Origin: an uncultured Synergistia bacterium
GTDB taxonomy: Bacteria; Eremiobacterota; SpSt-956; JAKJGF01
Assembly: GCA_937888925.1 (NCBI GenBank)
Contig: CALARM010000361.1
Span: 1-9,206, forward strand
Direction: 5' to 3'
Length of the DNA stretch: 9,206 bases
Numbering within the stretch: the stretch's first letter is position 1; each line of letters starts with the position of its first letter. Under the pieces are notes generated by a model. That model did no database searches. It was not told the origin of the DNA and saw nothing but the letters and a program-made list of their open reading frames with translations. The position numbers were made by a program, and so were the translations under genes. Of the stretch, positions 6,563 through 9,206 are shown in pieces.

Positions 6563-9001
6563 ATGAAATTTACAAACAGAGAAATACTTGATTTTATTGA
6601 GAAAACAGCCTTCCTTCATGAAAGAATAAATGGAGATTTCATTCCCTCTTCTATGGAAGATGAAGAACAAATAGACTCTTATATAAAGAGATGGAAAGAA
6701 ATTTCTGCTGAAAATGATGACCTGTCTTTTCAGAGAAGACTTTCCTTTAATAATATTGATATAGATAAAGTAAGGCCTGTAATGGGAAAAATCACTTTCC
6801 CCGTTAGAGACAAAATTCCTTTCTGGTGTGACATACTGAAGAAGATTATTAAGAGAAAGGCAGTTTCTCTGAAAAAAATCAGGTCGGAAAAGGTCTATCT
6901 CTGTGGAAATCTCGCTTTTGACGAATTTTTTATTCCTTTTGTAATGATTGCTATGGAAGAACTTGCCGGGACAACAGGTGACTCATACCATGTTCTTACT
7001 GGAAAAGCTTCTGTCATGGTGGAATATAATCTCCTTTATTCTCTGAATATGTTATGCGTAAAATCCGTATATGAAGCATTCACGGTATTTCTTTCGGAAC
7101 AGGAATCCTCATCGAAACATGGTCTATATTACGATCATTTTATAAGAAAACATTTGAAAAATTCTTTTAAGGATTTTTTTATGACCTACCCTGTCTCCGG
7201 TCGACTTGTTTCTACATTTATACAACTATGGGTAGAGTCTTTGAGTGAATTTTTTCTGAGATTTAAGAAGGATTTACCTGAAATTTCAGAAGTTTTTTAT
7301 AAAGATAATAACCCCGGATATATTACAGATTTAAAAATTGGACTTTCTGACAGGCATAACGGAGGAAGAACAGTTATAGCTATTACCTTCTCTTCCGGAT
7401 TAAAACTTGTCTATAAGCCCCGGAGTATGTCTCTGGATTGTTCTTATATGAAATTACTTTCCTGGTTCAACGAAAAATCCGGTATAACTGATTTTAAATT
7501 CTTTAAAATACTGGATAGAGGAGATTACGGATGGGCGGAATTTATAGAATATATGCCCTGCAAAACAGAAGAAGAGGGAAGACAATATTACAGAAGGACA
7601 GGTCATCTTCTCTGTCTGTTATATGTCCTTGGAAGCACTGACTGTCATATGGAAAACCTGATTGCCTGCGGAGAGTATCCTGTTTTTATAGATTTAGAAA
7701 CTCTTATGGAGCCGGAAATGAGATTTTTCGGGAAAGAAAAATATTCAAAAAGAGTCAGATTTCAGGCACATAAAGAATTTTTCTCGTCAGTAATAAAGAC
7801 AGGTATTCTTCCAAGGTGGACTTTTGAACTGGAAAAAAGACCTTATGATGTGAGTGTTCTCGGCAGCATCGGCGATCATGGCAGACCTTTTCTCAAAGAA
7901 ACATGGAAAAATTTAAAGACCGATTCTATACAAACATATATAGAAGATGCAGAATTCAGGCAGTGTCAGAATGTTCCTTTTCTTGACGGTACCCTGCTCT
8001 ATCCCTTTGAATATAAAGAATTTATTCTGGAAGGCTTCAGAGATTTTTATTCATTTCTTATAAGATACAGAGACGATTTACTTTCTTCAGATTCCCCTCT
8101 GAAAGAACTTAAAAATAAACCTGTAAGATTTTTTTTCCGCTTTACAGGTGACTATGGCATTATGATAAGACAGGTCATGGAACCTTCATTGCTGCGAGAT
8201 CCTCTTATGTGGAGTATTACATTGGATGGACTGGCACATAAAAAGGATGGAAAACACCTCTGGCCCGTTATTAAATCAGAGATTTTAAGCCTCGAACAGT
8301 TAGATATACCTTCTATAACCTGTCTCTCAGACAGTAAGGATCTTTATCCGGGGGAGGGAGAAAAAATAGAAAATTTCTTTCATAGCTCCGGTTATGATAA
8401 TGTTATAAACCGTATAAAAAAACTTGATTCAAAAGATATGGAAAGACAGACTCTGCTTATATGCTCGTCTCTCTATGCAAGGACTGTAATACCTTCCGAA
8501 GATTTTGAAGATTATAATTTTGATGAAAAAACTCATCATGATAATCTGCTTATAGGAAAAAAACTTCATGTAGCAGATTTTAGAGGCGTGGAGCGAAGTC
8601 TTGATGATGATTTTCTGATAGGACAGAGACTTAAGGAACATGCTATTTCTTTTGGTGATGCAGGTGTAAGCTGGACCTGTTATAAATATGTCAGCACAAT
8701 AAACAGATTTCAATTAGAACCTGCAGATTACAGCCTTCATAACGGTATATGCGGTATTGCCCTTTTCATGTCAGCTCTTGAGAATATTCAGAAAAAAGGC
8801 ATATATACAGAAACAGTTCTCTCCGCTCTAAAACCAGTTTTTACCGACCTTGACGATAAGGATTTTTCTGATCTTCTTCTGGAAGAATCCGGTGTAGAAG
8901 GTATAAAGTCTATTGTTTACACTCTTAATTCTATAAGTCACTTTCTGGATATGCCTTTTATTATGGATTATGCAAAAAAGGCTGAACTTTTAATAAAATA
9001 G
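6563..9001 (+). CDS. LanM-type lanthipeptide dehydratase with truncated cyclase domain
   Basis: Class II lanthipeptide synthetases phosphorylate and dehydrate Ser/Thr of a precursor peptide, then close thioether rings with a C-terminal LanC domain. The dehydration domain here is intact: SDRHNGG (D263, H265), VYKPR (K285), STDCHMENLIA (D360, H362, N365), FIDLETLMEP (D377, E379), and R522 and R526-F-T528 in the elimination region. These align, by spacing from memory, with the catalytic residues described for CylM. A LanC-like start, LHNGICGIALFMSALE, appears at about residue 725, followed by GVEGIKSIVYTLNSI, but the protein ends in TAG at residue 812, where LanM proteins usually run to about 1000. 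The zinc-ligand motifs (Cys and Cys-His) are absent, and the DNA downstream encodes another gene on the opposite strand. The ATG at 6563 is the only plausible start (in-frame TAG at 6554-6556) and has only a weak AGAGA site. The substrate peptide is not visible. Call sure for the dehydratase. Confidence 0.93.
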   Translation: MKFTNREILDFIEKTAFLHERINGDFIPSSMEDEEQIDSYIKRWKEISAENDDLSFQRRLSFNNIDIDKVRPVMGKITFPVRDKIPFWCDILKKIIKRKAVSLKKIRSEKVYLCGNLAFDEFFIPFVMIAMEELAGTTGDSYHVLTGKASVMVEYNLLYSLNMLCVKSVYEAFTVFLSEQESSSKHGLYYDHFIRKHLKNSFKDFFMTYPVSGRLVSTFIQLWVESLSEFFLRFKKDLPEISEVFYKDNNPGYITDLKIGLSDRHNGGRTVIAITFSSGLKLVYKPRSMSLDCSYMKLLSWFNEKSGITDFKFFKILDRGDYGWAEFIEYMPCKTEEEGRQYYRRTGHLLCLLYVLGSTDCHMENLIACGEYPVFIDLETLMEPEMRFFGKEKYSKRVRFQAHKEFFSSVIKTGILPRWTFELEKRPYDVSVLGSIGDHGRPFLKETWKNLKTDSIQTYIEDAEFRQCQNVPFLDGTLLYPFEYKEFILEGFRDFYSFLIRYRDDLLSSDSPLKELKNKPVRFFFRFTGDYGIMIRQVMEPSLLRDPLMWSITLDGLAHKKDGKHLWPVIKSEILSLEQLDIPSITCLSDSKDLYPGEGEKIENFFHSSGYDNVINRIKKLDSKDMERQTLLICSSLYARTVIPSEDFEDYNFDEKTHHDNLLIGKKLHVADFRGVERSLDDDFLIGQRLKEHAISFGDAGVSWTCYKYVSTINRFQLEPADYSLHNGICGIALFMSALENIQKKGIYTETVLSALKPVFTDLDDKDFSDLLLEESGVEGIKSIVYTLNSISHFLDMPFIMDYAKKAELLIK

Positions 9002-9009
9002 TTTTTCCT

Positions 9010-9206
9010 CTACTTATTTCCTCTGAATAAATTTTCGAGCGCACCGGCCAGATCCTGTAGTGTAACAGGCTTTTTAAGAATGTCTCTGATGCCTGTCTCT
9101 CTGGCTTTTTCCATACTGATAATATCAGTATAACCGGAACAGAGAATCACCGGAATATCAGGTCTTATTCCTGTAAGTTCTCCGGCAAGTTCAATACCTG
9201 TCATTT
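9010..9206 (-). CDS. Response-regulator receiver domain, C-terminal part (gene start outside window)
   Basis: The minus-strand frame runs off the right edge of the window, so the gene begins beyond it; the Met at 9204 is probably the second M of the usual MPxMTG segment. Visible are MTGIELAGEL, then IPVILCSGYTD with the conserved hydroxyl residue (Ser), and ILKKPVTLQDLAGAL with the conserved Lys-Pro. These form the second half of a CheY-like receiver domain that ends the protein, followed only by LFRGNK. The phosphoacceptor Asp is outside the window. The PVILCSGYTD wording and the terminal position are typical of receiver domains at the C terminus of hybrid sensor histidine kinases, but a stand-alone regulator cannot be excluded. 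It converges on the LanM gene, with 8 bp between the two stop codons and no clear terminator between them. Confidence 0.88.
   Translation of the reverse strand, partial: MTGIELAGELTGIRPDIPVILCSGYTDIISMEKARETGIRDILKKPVTLQDLAGALENLFRGNK

Overview
The window is AT-rich (roughly one third G+C by eye) with densely packed genes. The genes suggest an anaerobic bacterium: a cobalamin-type radical SAM enzyme, an alpha-glucan phosphorylase, a selenocysteine-containing thioredoxin-fold lipoprotein, a LanM-type lanthipeptide dehydratase and the end of a receiver-domain (probably hybrid kinase) gene. I cannot place it in a phylum from this sequence. TGA serves as an ordinary stop in at least two genes and TGG encodes Trp, so the genome does not reassign TGA globally.

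Layout. (1) Bases 1-1292: the 3' part of a circularly permuted ATP-grasp-like gene. Its stop codon lies next to the ribosome binding site of (2) a complete glycogen/alpha-glucan phosphorylase gene (1307-3841); the two look translationally coupled. (3) Bases 3842-4109: an intergenic region with a 143-bp MITE-like inverted-repeat element (3858-4000) that has further hairpins inside. (4) Bases 4110-5903: a B12-binding/radical SAM enzyme starting with GTG. (5) Bases 5917-5945: a near-consensus sigma-70-type promoter just ahead of (6) a TlpA/thioredoxin-like lipoprotein gene (5968-6480). It is interrupted by an in-frame TGA exactly where the first active-site cysteine should be, and a well-formed bacterial SECIS-like hairpin follows directly. 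I read it as one selenoprotein gene with a UxxC active site, not two ORFs. (7) Bases 6563-9001: a LanM protein whose dehydration domain keeps all its key residues but whose LanC-like cyclase domain stops about 85 residues in, before any zinc ligand. (8) Bases 9010-9206, minus strand: the C-terminal part of a receiver domain, convergent with LanM and separated from it by 8 bp.

How the genes may work together. Genes 1-2 form one unit, perhaps related to storage-glucan metabolism. Genes 4, 6 and 7 share a strand and could form a RiPP-like modification group: a dehydratase without a working cyclase, a cobalamin radical SAM enzyme and a selenol redox lipoprotein. No precursor peptide gene is visible and the selenoprotein gene has its own promoter, so this link is an inference from proximity. 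The strongest observations are the selenoprotein with its SECIS hairpin and the dehydratase-only LanM.
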